From: Geomobilibacter sp964431365 | GTDB taxonomy: Bacteria > Desulfobacterota > Desulfuromonadia > Geobacterales > DSM-12255 | DNA: 57,704 nucleotides | Direction: 5' to 3' | NCBI GenBank assembly: GCA_964431365.1 | Contig: CAYSJJ010000018.1 | Span: 1 to 57,704, forward strand | Part shown: piece by piece, positions 37,051 to 45,122 of the stretch | Numbering within the stretch: the stretch's first letter is position 1 | How the letters are laid out: each line of letters opens with the position of its first letter | The notes under the pieces: generated by a model | The model's database searches: none | Seen by the model: only the letters and a program-made list of their open reading frames with translations | Told to the model about the DNA's origin: nothing | Translations under genes and position numbers: made by a program

Positions 37051-37890
37051 ATGGAGCAGAGGGTACGGGAAGAGATCCGGCGTTTTGTCCTGGAAAGCGG
37101 GGAAAACCGTTTCCCCGGGAGTGACGAGCGCTACTTCGACGAGCCGCTGGTCGGCTGGGCCGCGGCCGACGATCCGCTCTTTGTCGAGTACAGGCGCATC
37201 ATCGGGCCGTTCCACCAGACCCCCGGGGAGCTCCTGGCGGCATCGACCGAAGAGAGCGTACGGGCGGCAACGGTCATCTGCTGGGTGCTCCCCGTGACCC
37301 GCACAACCCGGGAGAGCAACCGGCGCGAGGAGCGCTGGCCCTCGCGGGAGTGGGCGCTGACCCGGAACAACGGCGAGAACTTCAACACCGCCCTGCGGCG
37401 CCATCTGGTCGCCTGCCTGGAGGGGGAGGGGTACCGGGCGGTGGCCCCGCAGCTGGCGCCGGGCTGGCAGACGTTTGGCGATACCCCGGTGGGGATCGCG
37501 TCGTCCTGGTCTGAGCGGCACGCCGCCTACGCCGCCGGCCTTGGCACCTTCAGCCTGAATGACGCCCTGATAACCGCCAGGGGGATCGCCCACCGCTGCG
37601 GCAGCGTGATAACGGACCTCGCCCTCACCCCTACCCCACGCACCGCCGCGGACCACCTGCACAACTGCCTCTACTTCCGGGAGCAGAGCTGCGGCGCCTG
37701 CATCAAGCGCTGCCCCACCGGCGCGCTTTCTCTGCAGGGGCACGACAAGGGGCTCTGTCGCGACTACGTGTACGGAGCGGTGCCGGCGGCGGTCGGCGAA
37801 CTCTATGGCGTGACCCAGACCGGCTGCGGGCTCTGCCAGACCAGGGTCCCGTGCGAGGCACAGATCCCGCCCGGGAGACAACGGCCGTAG
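37051..37890 (+). CDS. Double [4Fe-4S] protein related to epoxyqueuosine reductase
   Basis: A 279-residue cytoplasmic iron-sulfur protein. The C-terminal quarter has a bacterial ferredoxin motif CGACIKRCPTGAL and a partner set CGLCQTRVPCE, which together would hold two clusters. The middle segment ASSWSERHAAYAAGLGTFSLNDALIT resembles QueG-like proteins. It is shorter than QueG and lacks the later HEAT-like tail, so I call it a QueG-related paralog and not queG itself. I start at ATG 37051, with GGAGGAG upstream; the frame is open for another 26 codons but without a good start. The electron partner is unknown. Confidence 0.75.
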   Translation: MEQRVREEIRRFVLESGENRFPGSDERYFDEPLVGWAAADDPLFVEYRRIIGPFHQTPGELLAASTEESVRAATVICWVLPVTRTTRESNRREERWPSREWALTRNNGENFNTALRRHLVACLEGEGYRAVAPQLAPGWQTFGDTPVGIASSWSERHAAYAAGLGTFSLNDALITARGIAHRCGSVITDLALTPTPRTAADHLHNCLYFREQSCGACIKRCPTGALSLQGHDKGLCRDYVYGAVPAAVGELYGVTQTGCGLCQTRVPCEAQIPPGRQRP

Positions 37891-37891
37891 G

Positions 37892-38095
37892 TCAATAGTG
37901 CGGCGGGGGCTCCTCCTCCGCCGTGCTTCTGTTGAGGGAGGGGAGAATGAGGGTGAGTTGTTCGCGGAGTTCCCGCACCTCCCGCTCCAGCCGGTCGATG
38001 ATCTGTTCCTGGCGGAAGACTGCCTCGTTCAGCTCCTGGATGGTCCTCTCCTGGTGCATGTAGCGGCTCTCCAGCTCCGTAATTCGTGTTTCCAT
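37892..38095 (-). CDS. slyX: SlyX-family coiled-coil protein
   Basis: A 67-residue protein that is almost entirely coiled coil: METRITELESRYMHQERTIQ, then a heptad-rich segment, ending in the SlyX-typical PPPHY. SlyX is a small cytoplasmic protein of unknown role often found near peptidyl-prolyl isomerase SlyD in enterobacteria; slyD is not next to it here. Its stop is one base beyond the end of the convergent Fe-S gene. GGAGGAG precedes the ATG. Confidence 0.88.
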   Translation of the reverse strand: METRITELESRYMHQERTIQELNEAVFRQEQIIDRLEREVRELREQLTLILPSLNRSTAEEEPPPHY

Positions 38096-38215
38096 GGTTC
38101 TCCTCCGGGGTGGTTGGGCAAAAGAAAAGAGAAGCGGGCGGCTGCTTCTCTTGCAACGGCTGTCGGACGGCGGTCACGCCGGGGGACGGCCGTCAAACTC
38201 CATCATGACTCCTCC

Positions 38216-38710
38216 CTACAGAGGGTGGAGGTTGCTGAACTCGCCCCATTCCAGGAACGTATGGGGAGTTTCGATGAACTCGTAGATGTTCTCGATGGTA
38301 TCCAGGTGACGCTTTTCGTCTTCGGCGATCTTCAGGAACAGGGTGCGGGCTCCCTCATGCGGTTCAGCGGCAGCCATCCCCTCCAGCAGTCGAATGTTCT
38401 CCTCCTCTGCCTTGACGATGTGCCAGAACCCGTCAGGGTCCTTCTTCAGTTCGTGCAGGGCATCGTTGCTGGAAAGCAGCTTCCTGAAGCCGCTTTCCAG
38501 GTGGCATGCCCGTTCCAGCATGACCGAATCCGAATCGGCCGGGTCTACCTGCTGTTTCAGGTTATTGAGCGCTGCCGCATGTTTCCTTTCGGCGTCGGCC
38601 AGGAGGCCGAAAATGCGCTTCAGATCGGCATGCTGCGTATCATACCCCAGCCGTTCGTAGAGCTGGAGACCTTCCTCTTCAATTCTGATGGCGTAATCGA
38701 GGACGTTCAT
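38216..38710 (-). CDS. Ferritin-like di-iron protein (rubrerythrin family)
   Basis: A 164-residue four-helix protein with the di-iron ligand pattern: Glu in EEEGLQLYERL, ExxH in DAERKHAAAL, Glu in VKAEEENIRLL and ExxH in AEDEKRHLDTIE. It lacks the C-terminal rubredoxin domain of classical rubrerythrin, as many short relatives do. Such proteins reduce peroxide or store iron in anaerobes. The N-terminus MNVLDYAIRIEEEG and a GGGGGTG ribosome-binding site support the start. It sits between slyX and a membrane methyltransferase with no obvious operon link. Confidence 0.85.
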   Translation of the reverse strand: MNVLDYAIRIEEEGLQLYERLGYDTQHADLKRIFGLLADAERKHAAALNNLKQQVDPADSDSVMLERACHLESGFRKLLSSNDALHELKKDPDGFWHIVKAEEENIRLLEGMAAAEPHEGARTLFLKIAEDEKRHLDTIENIYEFIETPHTFLEWGEFSNLHPL

Positions 38711-38786
38711 ATATTCACCCCCTCTCTAACACCACAAGTATACCAGATTCCGCCAGCTTTGCGTTTCTCCGTCGGGAAGCAGCTCC

Positions 38787-39374
38787 CTACTTGCGCCGCA
38801 AACGGGGCAGGAAACGGGGGACTTGGTCGCAGTAGCGCCGATATGCGTCACCGAACCGCTCCAGCAGCTCCCGCTCCTCCAGCAGTGCCACCAGGTAGAT
38901 GCCGGCGAACCAGACCAGCAGGGCGACATACGCCGCAGGATAGTTGGCAATGACGGCGACGCCGGTCAGGGCGATGTCCATCTGCAGGTAGCGGGGGTGA
39001 CGCATCCGGGCGTAGAGGCCGGTTTGCAGCAAGGTGCCGGTCTGCTGCGGCGACAGTTCCGGGATACCGACCAGAATCCTGACCGTAAGCTCCTTTGACA
39101 GCCGCATCTTCAGCCAGGCTGAGAGCGCGAGGCAGATCACGCCGAGTCCCGCCAGCGGCGGGTTCAGCCCCCAGTCAACGCCCAGCAGACGATGGCGGAG
39201 CAGGAACATGCCGGCCATCACCGCAGCCAGGATCGTGCAGAGCAGGGTGTAGGAGAGGCCGGTCCCGAGCCGTCGCCAGAGGCGGACAAAGGGGTGGATG
39301 AGGAACCAGTACAGGAGAGCGGCAGGAACAGCCGCCGTCAGCATGACGGCCAGGGCGAAACGGAGGGTGTCCAT
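38787..39374 (-). CDS. Isoprenylcysteine methyltransferase-like membrane protein
   Basis: A 195-residue polytopic membrane protein with about five hydrophobic segments (near 7-26, 42-60, 70-88, 130-150, 150-166). The C-terminal region GLYARMRHPRYLQMD, the later LLEERELLERFGDAYRRYCDQVPRF and its length are the signature of the ICMT/phospholipid methyltransferase family, which use S-adenosylmethionine at the membrane. In bacteria the substrates are mostly unknown. GGAGAG precedes the ATG. Confidence 0.82.
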   Translation of the reverse strand: MDTLRFALAVMLTAAVPAALLYWFLIHPFVRLWRRLGTGLSYTLLCTILAAVMAGMFLLRHRLLGVDWGLNPPLAGLGVICLALSAWLKMRLSKELTVRILVGIPELSPQQTGTLLQTGLYARMRHPRYLQMDIALTGVAVIANYPAAYVALLVWFAGIYLVALLEERELLERFGDAYRRYCDQVPRFLPRLRRK

Positions 39375-39500
39375 GGGGCTCTCCCGGGATGGGCAATAAA
39401 CGCCACTCTATCATCCGACCTGGCGTGCCACAAGGGAATCCGTGCCTGAACAGCGGCGCGGCCCGCTACGGTCGTGGTGGCGAATTTTGCCTGACGGCGC

Positions 39501-39530
39501 TTGACAGACCAGAGGTTGACTCGCTACAGT
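39501..39530 (+). promoter_or_regulatory. Sigma-70-type promoter
   Basis: TTGACA (39501-39506), an 18-bp spacer and TACAGT (39525-39530) lie 34 bp before the small secreted His/Lys-rich protein gene. This is a good housekeeping promoter for a monocistronic gene that also has its own terminator. Confidence 0.65.
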
Positions 39531-39563
39531 TGAACGTCGAAGAAACGCAAACGGGAGGTCCCA

Positions 39564-39821
39564 ATGAAAAAAAGTACAGTTGCACTGTCGGTGGCGCTGC
39601 TCTCCTTTGCCGGTGCTGCCGTGGCCGCGGATGTGAGGGTGAATGTGGGAGTCGGCGTCCCGGCCCCGCCAGCGCCGCCGGCGATCATGGTGCCGGCCCC
39701 GCCGCCACCGCCCGGCGTCGTGGTGGTGGAGAAGGAAAGACATGGTGACCGGGGTAAGCACCTGGGGCACTACAAGGAAAAAGAGAAAAAGAAGCACCAC
39801 AAAAAGAAGAAGCACCACTGA
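39564..39821 (+). CDS. Small secreted His/Lys-rich protein
   Basis: An 85-residue exported protein. Residues 1-22 are a clear signal peptide ending AVA-A. The mature part has a Val/Pro-rich segment (VPAPPAPPAIMVPAPPPPPG), then a very basic tail with clusters of His and Lys (EKEKKKHHKKKKHH). The tail could bind metal ions or anionic surfaces; no family is recognised with certainty. It has its own promoter and a strong terminator, so it is an independent transcript that is likely well expressed. GGGAGGT precedes the ATG. Confidence 0.8.
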   Translation: MKKSTVALSVALLSFAGAAVAADVRVNVGVGVPAPPAPPAIMVPAPPPPPGVVVVEKERHGDRGKHLGHYKEKEKKKHHKKKKHH

Positions 39822-39832
39822 TCTGACCGTAC

Positions 39833-39868
39833 ACCAGAAGGGGGCTTGAAGCCCCCTTCTGGTTTTTT
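39833..39868 (+). terminator. Rho-independent terminator
   Basis: A near-perfect 15-base arm (39833-39847) pairs with 39849-39863, leaving a tight loop, and runs into TTTTTT. It ends the small secreted protein gene 11 bp after its stop. Confidence 0.93.
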
Positions 39869-39896
39869 ATGCCAGAACCGGCCCCGCTGTTCCGTC

Positions 39897-40832
39897 CTAC
39901 ACCGTAAGCCTGCTCGTCTCAGAGCCGGCCGCCGCCTTATCACCCTGCCGCGTCTCCCGCCGCTCCAGTTCAGCGTCTATGGCGTTCATCACCGCCAGCT
40001 TGTTCCAGCGGGGGGCGATCAGGTCGCGGCTCCCGTCCCCCACCAGGCGGTGGATCAGGGTGGTCGGCGCCAGTCGCTCCAGAAAATCGCAGACCAGCCC
40101 CACGTACTCCTCCTGTTCCATCAACCCGATACTGCCGGCCTCGTGGCGTTTCGCCAGCTCCGTATCCTTCAGCACATGCAGGTGATGGAGCTTCACCCCG
40201 TCCACCCCCAGGCCGTTCAGAAAGCCGGCCGTGGCCAGCATCTCGGCCCGGCTCTCGCCGGGAAGCCCGAAAATGACATGGGTGCAGACGCGGATCCCCC
40301 GCGCCTTCGCTCCGCGAACCGCATCGGTGAAACAGGCGACGTCGTGTCCCCGCCCTATCCAGGCCAGGCTTTTGTCCTGGGACGACTGGAGGCCGAGCTC
40401 CAGCCAGAGGTAGGTCTTCCGGCTGTACTGGGCCAGCAGGTCCAGGACCGTCGGCGGCAGGCAGTCGGGACGGGTGCCGACGATGAGGCCGACGATGTCC
40501 GGAACCGCCAAAGCCTCGTCGTACAGGGAGCGAAGACGCTCCACCGGCCCGTAGGTGTTGGAGAAGGCCTGGAAATAGGCGAGAAACTTGGCGGCATGGT
40601 ACCGCCTCCCCAGAAACTCCTTGTCCGCCAGCAGCTGCTCCGCTACCGATCGGCCACGGGCGATCCCCGGCGCCCCGGCGCCACGGCTGCTGCAGTAGAT
40701 ACATCCCTGAGTGCCCACGGACCCGTCCCGGTTGGGGCAGGTGAAGCCGGCATCGACGGAGATCCGCTGGACGCGGCAGCCGAAACGTGACCGGAGCTCT
40801 TCGGCAAACTGGTTGTAGCGCTTGGGGGGCAT
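39897..40832 (-). CDS. TIGR01212/YhcC-type radical SAM protein
   Basis: A 311-residue radical SAM protein of the YhcC family, function not established. The cluster motif is extended as in this family: CPNRDGSVGTQGCIYC, with the last two cysteines in CIYC. RPDCLPP, LGLQSSQDKSL and HVIFGLPGES are further family landmarks. I start at ATG 40832 (MPPKRYNQFAEELR), which matches relatives; the frame extends 36 codons upstream without a good start. The ribosome-binding site is poor. It is divergent from the MFS transporter gene. Confidence 0.85.
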   Translation of the reverse strand: MPPKRYNQFAEELRSRFGCRVQRISVDAGFTCPNRDGSVGTQGCIYCSSRGAGAPGIARGRSVAEQLLADKEFLGRRYHAAKFLAYFQAFSNTYGPVERLRSLYDEALAVPDIVGLIVGTRPDCLPPTVLDLLAQYSRKTYLWLELGLQSSQDKSLAWIGRGHDVACFTDAVRGAKARGIRVCTHVIFGLPGESRAEMLATAGFLNGLGVDGVKLHHLHVLKDTELAKRHEAGSIGLMEQEEYVGLVCDFLERLAPTTLIHRLVGDGSRDLIAPRWNKLAVMNAIDAELERRETRQGDKAAAGSETSRLTV

Positions 40833-40974
40833 GGGGCTACCATAATCCAGGCCGCACGGTTTTGCAAGGCGCCCCCTTTTCCCCTTGCCTGGCAGGCGAT
40901 CACGCATTACACTCCACAGCCGCAAACAGTGAGATATCATTCAGTATGGGCTGATCAGGGGTGTGGAAAAGTCT

Positions 40975-42228
40975 ATGACCAAGAGCGAGAAGAGCTGGAT
41001 ACTCTACGACGTGGCGAATTCCGCCTTCGTGCTGGTCGTCGTGACCGCGGTCATGCCGATATTCTTCAAGGAGATCGCCGCGCGCGGCACGGCACCGGAG
41101 CTCTCCACCGCCTGGTGGGGGTATGCCAACTCTCTGTCGTCCGTCATTCTCGTCATCCTGTCGCCCACCATGGGGACCTTTGCCGACTACGAGGGGTGGA
41201 AAAAGCGGCTCTTTGCCGCCTTCCTGATGGCCGGCGTTGCGGCAACGGCGCTGCTCTACTTCTGCCAGGAGGGCGCATGGGTCTACTGCCTGACGGTCTT
41301 TGTCCTGGCCAAGACCTGCTGGGCTGGCACCAACGTCTTCTATGACTCCTTCATAACCGACGTCACCGAGCCGGAGCGGATGGATACGGTCTCCACGGCG
41401 GGCTACGCCTGGGGATATATCGGGAGTGTCATCCCTTTTCTGGCCGTGATCGGCCTGATCCTCGGGATGAAAACGAGCGGGACGGCGGGCATTCCGGCCG
41501 TTGCCGCCCGGATCGGTTTTCTCATCGTGGCGCTCTGGTGGCTGGTATTCTCCATTCCCCTTTTGCGGGACGTGCGGCAGATCCATTTCTGCCCGCCGTC
41601 GCAGCGCCCCCTGGCCGAGGCGTTCCAGCGGATTGCGGTTACCTTCCGTCATATCCGCGACCACCGGAACGCCTTCCTCTTCCTGCTGGCCTATTTTTTC
41701 TTCATCGACGGCGTCGACACCGTGATCACCATGTCCGTTGCCTACGGCGTCGACATCGGCCTGAGCGCCACCTCCCTGATCCTGGCCATCCTGGTCATCC
41801 AGATCGTCGCCTTCCCTTGTTCCATCTTCTGGGGACGGCTGGCGGGGCGTTTCGCCGTCAAGCCGCTCCTGCAGGCAGGGATCGCCATCTACTGCCTGAT
41901 CACCCTGATCGCCTTTATGTTGCCGACCCTCCCCTCCGTGCAGGCCAGGACCGTGGTGTTCTGGATCCTCTCGGTGCTGGTGGCAACGTCCATGGGGGGG
42001 ATCCAGGCCCTCAGCCGGAGCTTTTTCGGTCGGCTGATCCCGCCCGACCGCTCCGCAGAATTTTTCGGTTTCTACAACGTCTCGGGCAAGTTCGCCACCA
42101 TTACCGGTCCGTTCCTGGTCGGCATCACCGGGCAGCTGACCGGCCATTCCCGTTTCGGCGTGTTGAGCATTCTCATCCTGTTCATCATCGGCAGCCTGAC
42201 CCTGGCGTCGGTCGAAGAGCATCGCTGA
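40975..42228 (+). CDS. MFS permease of the UMF1/Atg22-like type
   Basis: A 417-residue inner-membrane protein with 12 predicted helices. The N-terminus SWILYDVANSAFVLVVVTAVMPIFF, the following GTFADYEGWKKR loop and the GGIQALSRSFFGRLIPPDRSAEFFGFYNVSGKF segment are typical of the UMF1/Atg22-like MFS group, whose bacterial substrates are unknown. I choose ATG 40975; GTG 40963 is possible but its ribosome-binding site would be too close. The acyltransferase gene starts eight bases after the stop, so the two likely form an operon. Confidence 0.85.
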   Translation: MTKSEKSWILYDVANSAFVLVVVTAVMPIFFKEIAARGTAPELSTAWWGYANSLSSVILVILSPTMGTFADYEGWKKRLFAAFLMAGVAATALLYFCQEGAWVYCLTVFVLAKTCWAGTNVFYDSFITDVTEPERMDTVSTAGYAWGYIGSVIPFLAVIGLILGMKTSGTAGIPAVAARIGFLIVALWWLVFSIPLLRDVRQIHFCPPSQRPLAEAFQRIAVTFRHIRDHRNAFLFLLAYFFFIDGVDTVITMSVAYGVDIGLSATSLILAILVIQIVAFPCSIFWGRLAGRFAVKPLLQAGIAIYCLITLIAFMLPTLPSVQARTVVFWILSVLVATSMGGIQALSRSFFGRLIPPDRSAEFFGFYNVSGKFATITGPFLVGITGQLTGHSRFGVLSILILFIIGSLTLASVEEHR

Positions 42229-42235
42229 TGGGGTC

Positions 42236-42880
42236 ATGATGCTCTACCGGCTGCTCAGGCTCTTCTTCTCACTCTGGCTGCGGCTCGGCCACAGGCTTAC
42301 CATCACCGGGCTGGAACGGATTCCGGCCACCGGACCTCTCATCCTCTGCGCCAACCACTCCAGCTACTACGATGCCATGCTCCTCGGGCTCTGTACGCGG
42401 CGGCCCGTCCGTTTCCTGATCATCGACGATTTTTACCGCCACCCCGTGCTCGGGTTTTTCATCCGCCACTGCGGCGCCATCCCGGTGACGCTGCGGGGTG
42501 GCGACCGGGAGGCGCTCCGGAGGGGGATCGATATCCTCAAGAAAGGGGGGCTGCTCGGGATTTTTCCCGAAGGGAAGCTGACGCGAACCGGCCATGTGGG
42601 GGGCGGGAAGCCGGGGGCGGCGCTCCTGGCGGCTGCCGCCGGAGTCCCGATCGTGCCGGTCACCATCTGCGGTGCCTACGGTGTGTATCCGAAAGGGCAG
42701 CGTCTTCCGCGCCCAGGCCGCATCACTCTGTTCGTGCATGAGCCCGTGGCAGTGGATCCTGAGCGGCGCCACGACCGGGAGTATCTCCGGGAGCTGACCG
42801 ACCTGGTCATGGGCATTATCGGGGGCGGTTTACGGCCAAAAAACGACGGTTTGCAAAAACGCTTTACAATCCAGGGGTGA
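42236..42880 (+). CDS. 1-acyl-sn-glycerol-3-phosphate acyltransferase family (PlsC-like)
   Basis: A 214-residue membrane-associated acyltransferase. The catalytic HxxxxD motif is NHSSYYDAM, followed by the glycerol-binding FPEGKLTRTG (FPEG) and the VPIVPVTICGAYGVYP segment. An N-terminal hydrophobic/basic helix (LYRLLRLFFSLWLRLG) anchors it. It probably adds the second acyl chain to lysophosphatidate or a related lysolipid. Two ATGs in tandem (42236, 42239) are equivalent. It follows the MFS gene closely. The tRNA-Ser gene follows after 21 bp. Confidence 0.9.
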   Translation: MMLYRLLRLFFSLWLRLGHRLTITGLERIPATGPLILCANHSSYYDAMLLGLCTRRPVRFLIIDDFYRHPVLGFFIRHCGAIPVTLRGGDREALRRGIDILKKGGLLGIFPEGKLTRTGHVGGGKPGAALLAAAAGVPIVPVTICGAYGVYPKGQRLPRPGRITLFVHEPVAVDPERRHDREYLRELTDLVMGIIGGGLRPKNDGLQKRFTIQG

Positions 42881-42901
42881 TCGGCTATAGTCCTCGTTCG
42901 C

Positions 42902-42994
<93 letters not shown>

Positions 42995-43037
42995 TTTTTT
43001 CTGGCCTACCGATGGTAACCGACAGAAGCGGGGCGAG

Positions 43038-43532
43038 ATGCAGATGGTGTCAAGGATAGCGAGGATTGCGGCGTGCGCGGCAGTGGGAACGGTGGTATTT
43101 GCCGGCTGCGGCAAGAAGGAAGAGCCCGCCCCTCAGAAGCATCCGGTCCAGCAGTCAGAGCCTGTGAAGAAAGAGACCACGGTTTCCGTTCCCGCCAGCG
43201 TCAAAGGGAAGTGGCTGGCGGTCAAAATAGGCGTCACCGACAAGAGAGCCAACAAGGAAGCGGTCTACACGGTAAACATCGGCTCCACGTTTGCCATCCC
43301 CAACTCCAATCTCTCCCTCAAGGTCGAGACGTTCCTTCCCCACTTCATCATGGAGGGGACCACCCTCACCTCCCAGTCAAACAGCACCAAGAACCCCGCG
43401 GCCCAGATCAGGGTCTACGAAAACGGCAAAGAGATCTTCAAAGGGTGGCTTTTCACGCTCTATCCCAGCACCCATGCCTTCCAGCACCCGACCTACGGTT
43501 TCTCCCTGGTCGACTACGTGCCCGCAAAATAA
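43038..43532 (+). CDS. DUF2155 probable lipoprotein
   Basis: A 164-residue exported protein. The leader ends VVFAGC, a slightly off-consensus lipobox, with Cys about residue 21. After a charged linker the whole mature region matches DUF2155 (KWLAVKIGVTDKRANKEAVY, FLPHFIMEGTTLTSQSN, IFKGWLFTLYPSTHAFQHP, FSLVDYVPAK), a family of unknown function. I start at ATG 43038; the frame opens inside the tRNA gene, which cannot be coding. A second Met two codons on is possible. A strong terminator follows. Confidence 0.85.
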   Translation: MQMVSRIARIAACAAVGTVVFAGCGKKEEPAPQKHPVQQSEPVKKETTVSVPASVKGKWLAVKIGVTDKRANKEAVYTVNIGSTFAIPNSNLSLKVETFLPHFIMEGTTLTSQSNSTKNPAAQIRVYENGKEIFKGWLFTLYPSTHAFQHPTYGFSLVDYVPAK

Positions 43533-43552
43533 CTTTGAGAGTGCAACGATAC

Positions 43553-43589
43553 AAAACCCCGGGGAGAGCGATCTCCCCGGGGTTTTTTT
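43553..43589 (+). terminator. Rho-independent terminator after the DUF2155 gene
   Basis: A perfect 15-bp stem (43553-43567 with 43572-43586), a GCGA tetraloop and a seven-T run. It is the strongest terminator in the window and could act in both directions, since the minus-strand sensor gene ends at 43621. Confidence 0.95.
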
Positions 43590-43620
43590 GTGCCGATCAG
43601 GTGAACCGATTGCCGACCTG

Positions 43621-44847
43621 TCAGGAGCCACCGTTCGTATGTTCGCGCAGGATCGCCGTAAAGAGCGGAACGTCGTCGGTGGTAGAGGCGGACAGGACGA
43701 TCTCCACCTCAGTCACCGTTCCGGAGGCGCTCTTTAACCGCTGAACGACCGGTCCCATACCCTTGCCGCCGTCGCGCAGATAGCGTTCGATACCCCGGTG
43801 GAACCGTTCCCCGTCTTCCAGGAAGGCAAAAATGTCTTCACCGATCAGGGCCTGGCGGGAGCGGCCAAGGAGCCTTTCGGCCTTGTTGTTGGCAATGACG
43901 ATCTTGCCGTCAGCGAGAAAGGTCACGACCGCTGAATGGGCCATTTCGATGAAGCTCCGGTACCGTTCGTCCGACGACTGTTGCTGGACCGTCTTGCGGC
44001 CCAGTTCCTCCATCATCTCGTTGAACGCGCCGATCAGCCGGCCGATCTCGTCGTTGGTCCGCTGTGGCAGGCGTTCTTCGAAGCTTCCGGTCCGGGTGAC
44101 CGTATCGAGGCTCTCGGAGAGCATGGTAATCGGGTCGATGATCTTTCGTGCAATCAGGGTCTGCATGACCATGACGATCAGGAGCAGGATCAGGCCGCTG
44201 AAAATCAGGTCGCTCTTCAGGTTCACGCCGATCTGCTGGTACAACTCGGCCATGGGGATGCTCACCGAGACGGCGCCGATCATCTCGCCGACCTTGTAGT
44301 TGTAAGAGAAATGCCCCCGGGGGAAACGCGCCTTGATGAAATCCGGCGCCTCGTCGTAGCTGCCGTGACAGCGGAGGCACGATTTTTCCGCCTTCATCTG
44401 CAGCAGATAGCGAAATACCGCCCCATCCTTCCCGTTTATCACCCGGTAGCTCTCCCTGCTCCCTTTGTCGTGCGATTGCTTGAAGCTCTTGAGCTGTTCC
44501 GTTTCGTACTCGTCGGGACGGTTGTCAGGGTTGCGGTAGCGAAGAGAGATCTGCCGCACGGTGAACTTGCTGTCCTGGCTGATCATCTTGGCGATGCGGG
44601 TCGCCGCAACCTGGGGGATCAGATCGGGGTTCCGTTCGGGCTCGTCACTGGTCACCTTTGACAGATATTCGCGGGCCTGAACTATCTGCCGGGCCAGGAT
44701 CTGGGCATGGTCAACGGCCCCCCTGATCGCCAGCGCGTGCTGACGCCGGTAATCGTCGACGGCGTTGGCCGTAAAGAGTGCCAGAAAAACAGTGATGACG
44801 ATGATGTTGAATTTCGCTCGCAGCGTCAGCTTGCCGACCCGGGCCAT
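43621..44847 (-). CDS. c-heme periplasmic sensor with HAMP and PAS, no kinase (DUF3365/Tll0287-like)
   Basis: A 408-residue membrane sensor. TM1 is about 13-30. The periplasmic domain (about 31-208) is of the Tll0287/DUF3365 type and contains one c-type heme site CLRCH (Cys157, Cys160, His161). TM2 is about 210-232, followed by HAMP (ARKIIDPITMLSESLDTV) and a single PAS domain (about 295-405). The protein stops there: no HisKA, GGDEF, EAL or methyl-accepting domain is present. I start at ATG 44847 with AGGAGG upstream; 64 more open codons have no good start. It may signal by protein contact or be a truncated receptor. Confidence 0.85.
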   Translation of the reverse strand: MARVGKLTLRAKFNIIVITVFLALFTANAVDDYRRQHALAIRGAVDHAQILARQIVQAREYLSKVTSDEPERNPDLIPQVAATRIAKMISQDSKFTVRQISLRYRNPDNRPDEYETEQLKSFKQSHDKGSRESYRVINGKDGAVFRYLLQMKAEKSCLRCHGSYDEAPDFIKARFPRGHFSYNYKVGEMIGAVSVSIPMAELYQQIGVNLKSDLIFSGLILLLIVMVMQTLIARKIIDPITMLSESLDTVTRTGSFEERLPQRTNDEIGRLIGAFNEMMEELGRKTVQQQSSDERYRSFIEMAHSAVVTFLADGKIVIANNKAERLLGRSRQALIGEDIFAFLEDGERFHRGIERYLRDGGKGMGPVVQRLKSASGTVTEVEIVLSASTTDDVPLFTAILREHTNGGS

Positions 44848-45026
44848 AGTTCCTCCTGATTCCGACTTCAGGGCAAGTATAGCCGGAGGGAACGGCAACG
44901 CAACATGGCCGCGGCCAGGGGAGGATATCCTCACCATTGCCAATGGCACGGCAGAGATCATCACGTGTGAGTGATGGCGGGCCAAGTGGGGTGCTGAGCG
45001 CCATGAGGCATTATGAGGAGAGTGAA

Positions 45027-45081
45027 AAGCCCTTTCCAAAAGGGCTTATTTGTGCTACCTTCCCATGCGCTCTAAGAGCGC
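45027..45081. terminator. Two short hairpins before parA
   Basis: AAGCCCTTT/AAAGGGCTT (45027-45047) is followed by a short T-containing tail; GCGCTCT/AGAGCGC (45067-45081) is a second perfect stem. They lie between the divergently transcribed sensor gene and parA. The first could terminate read-through; the second could be a protein site or mRNA structure in the parA leader. The rest of 44848-45122 shows nothing recognisable. Confidence 0.45.
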
Positions 45082-45122
45082 GAAGTTACATGGTTTAAGG
45101 CGTTTTCGCCATTGAGGACAGT

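Noticed and set aside
37051..37890. Naming the Fe-S protein queG
   Set aside because: It is shorter than QueG, and the resemblance is limited to the cluster-binding and central segments.
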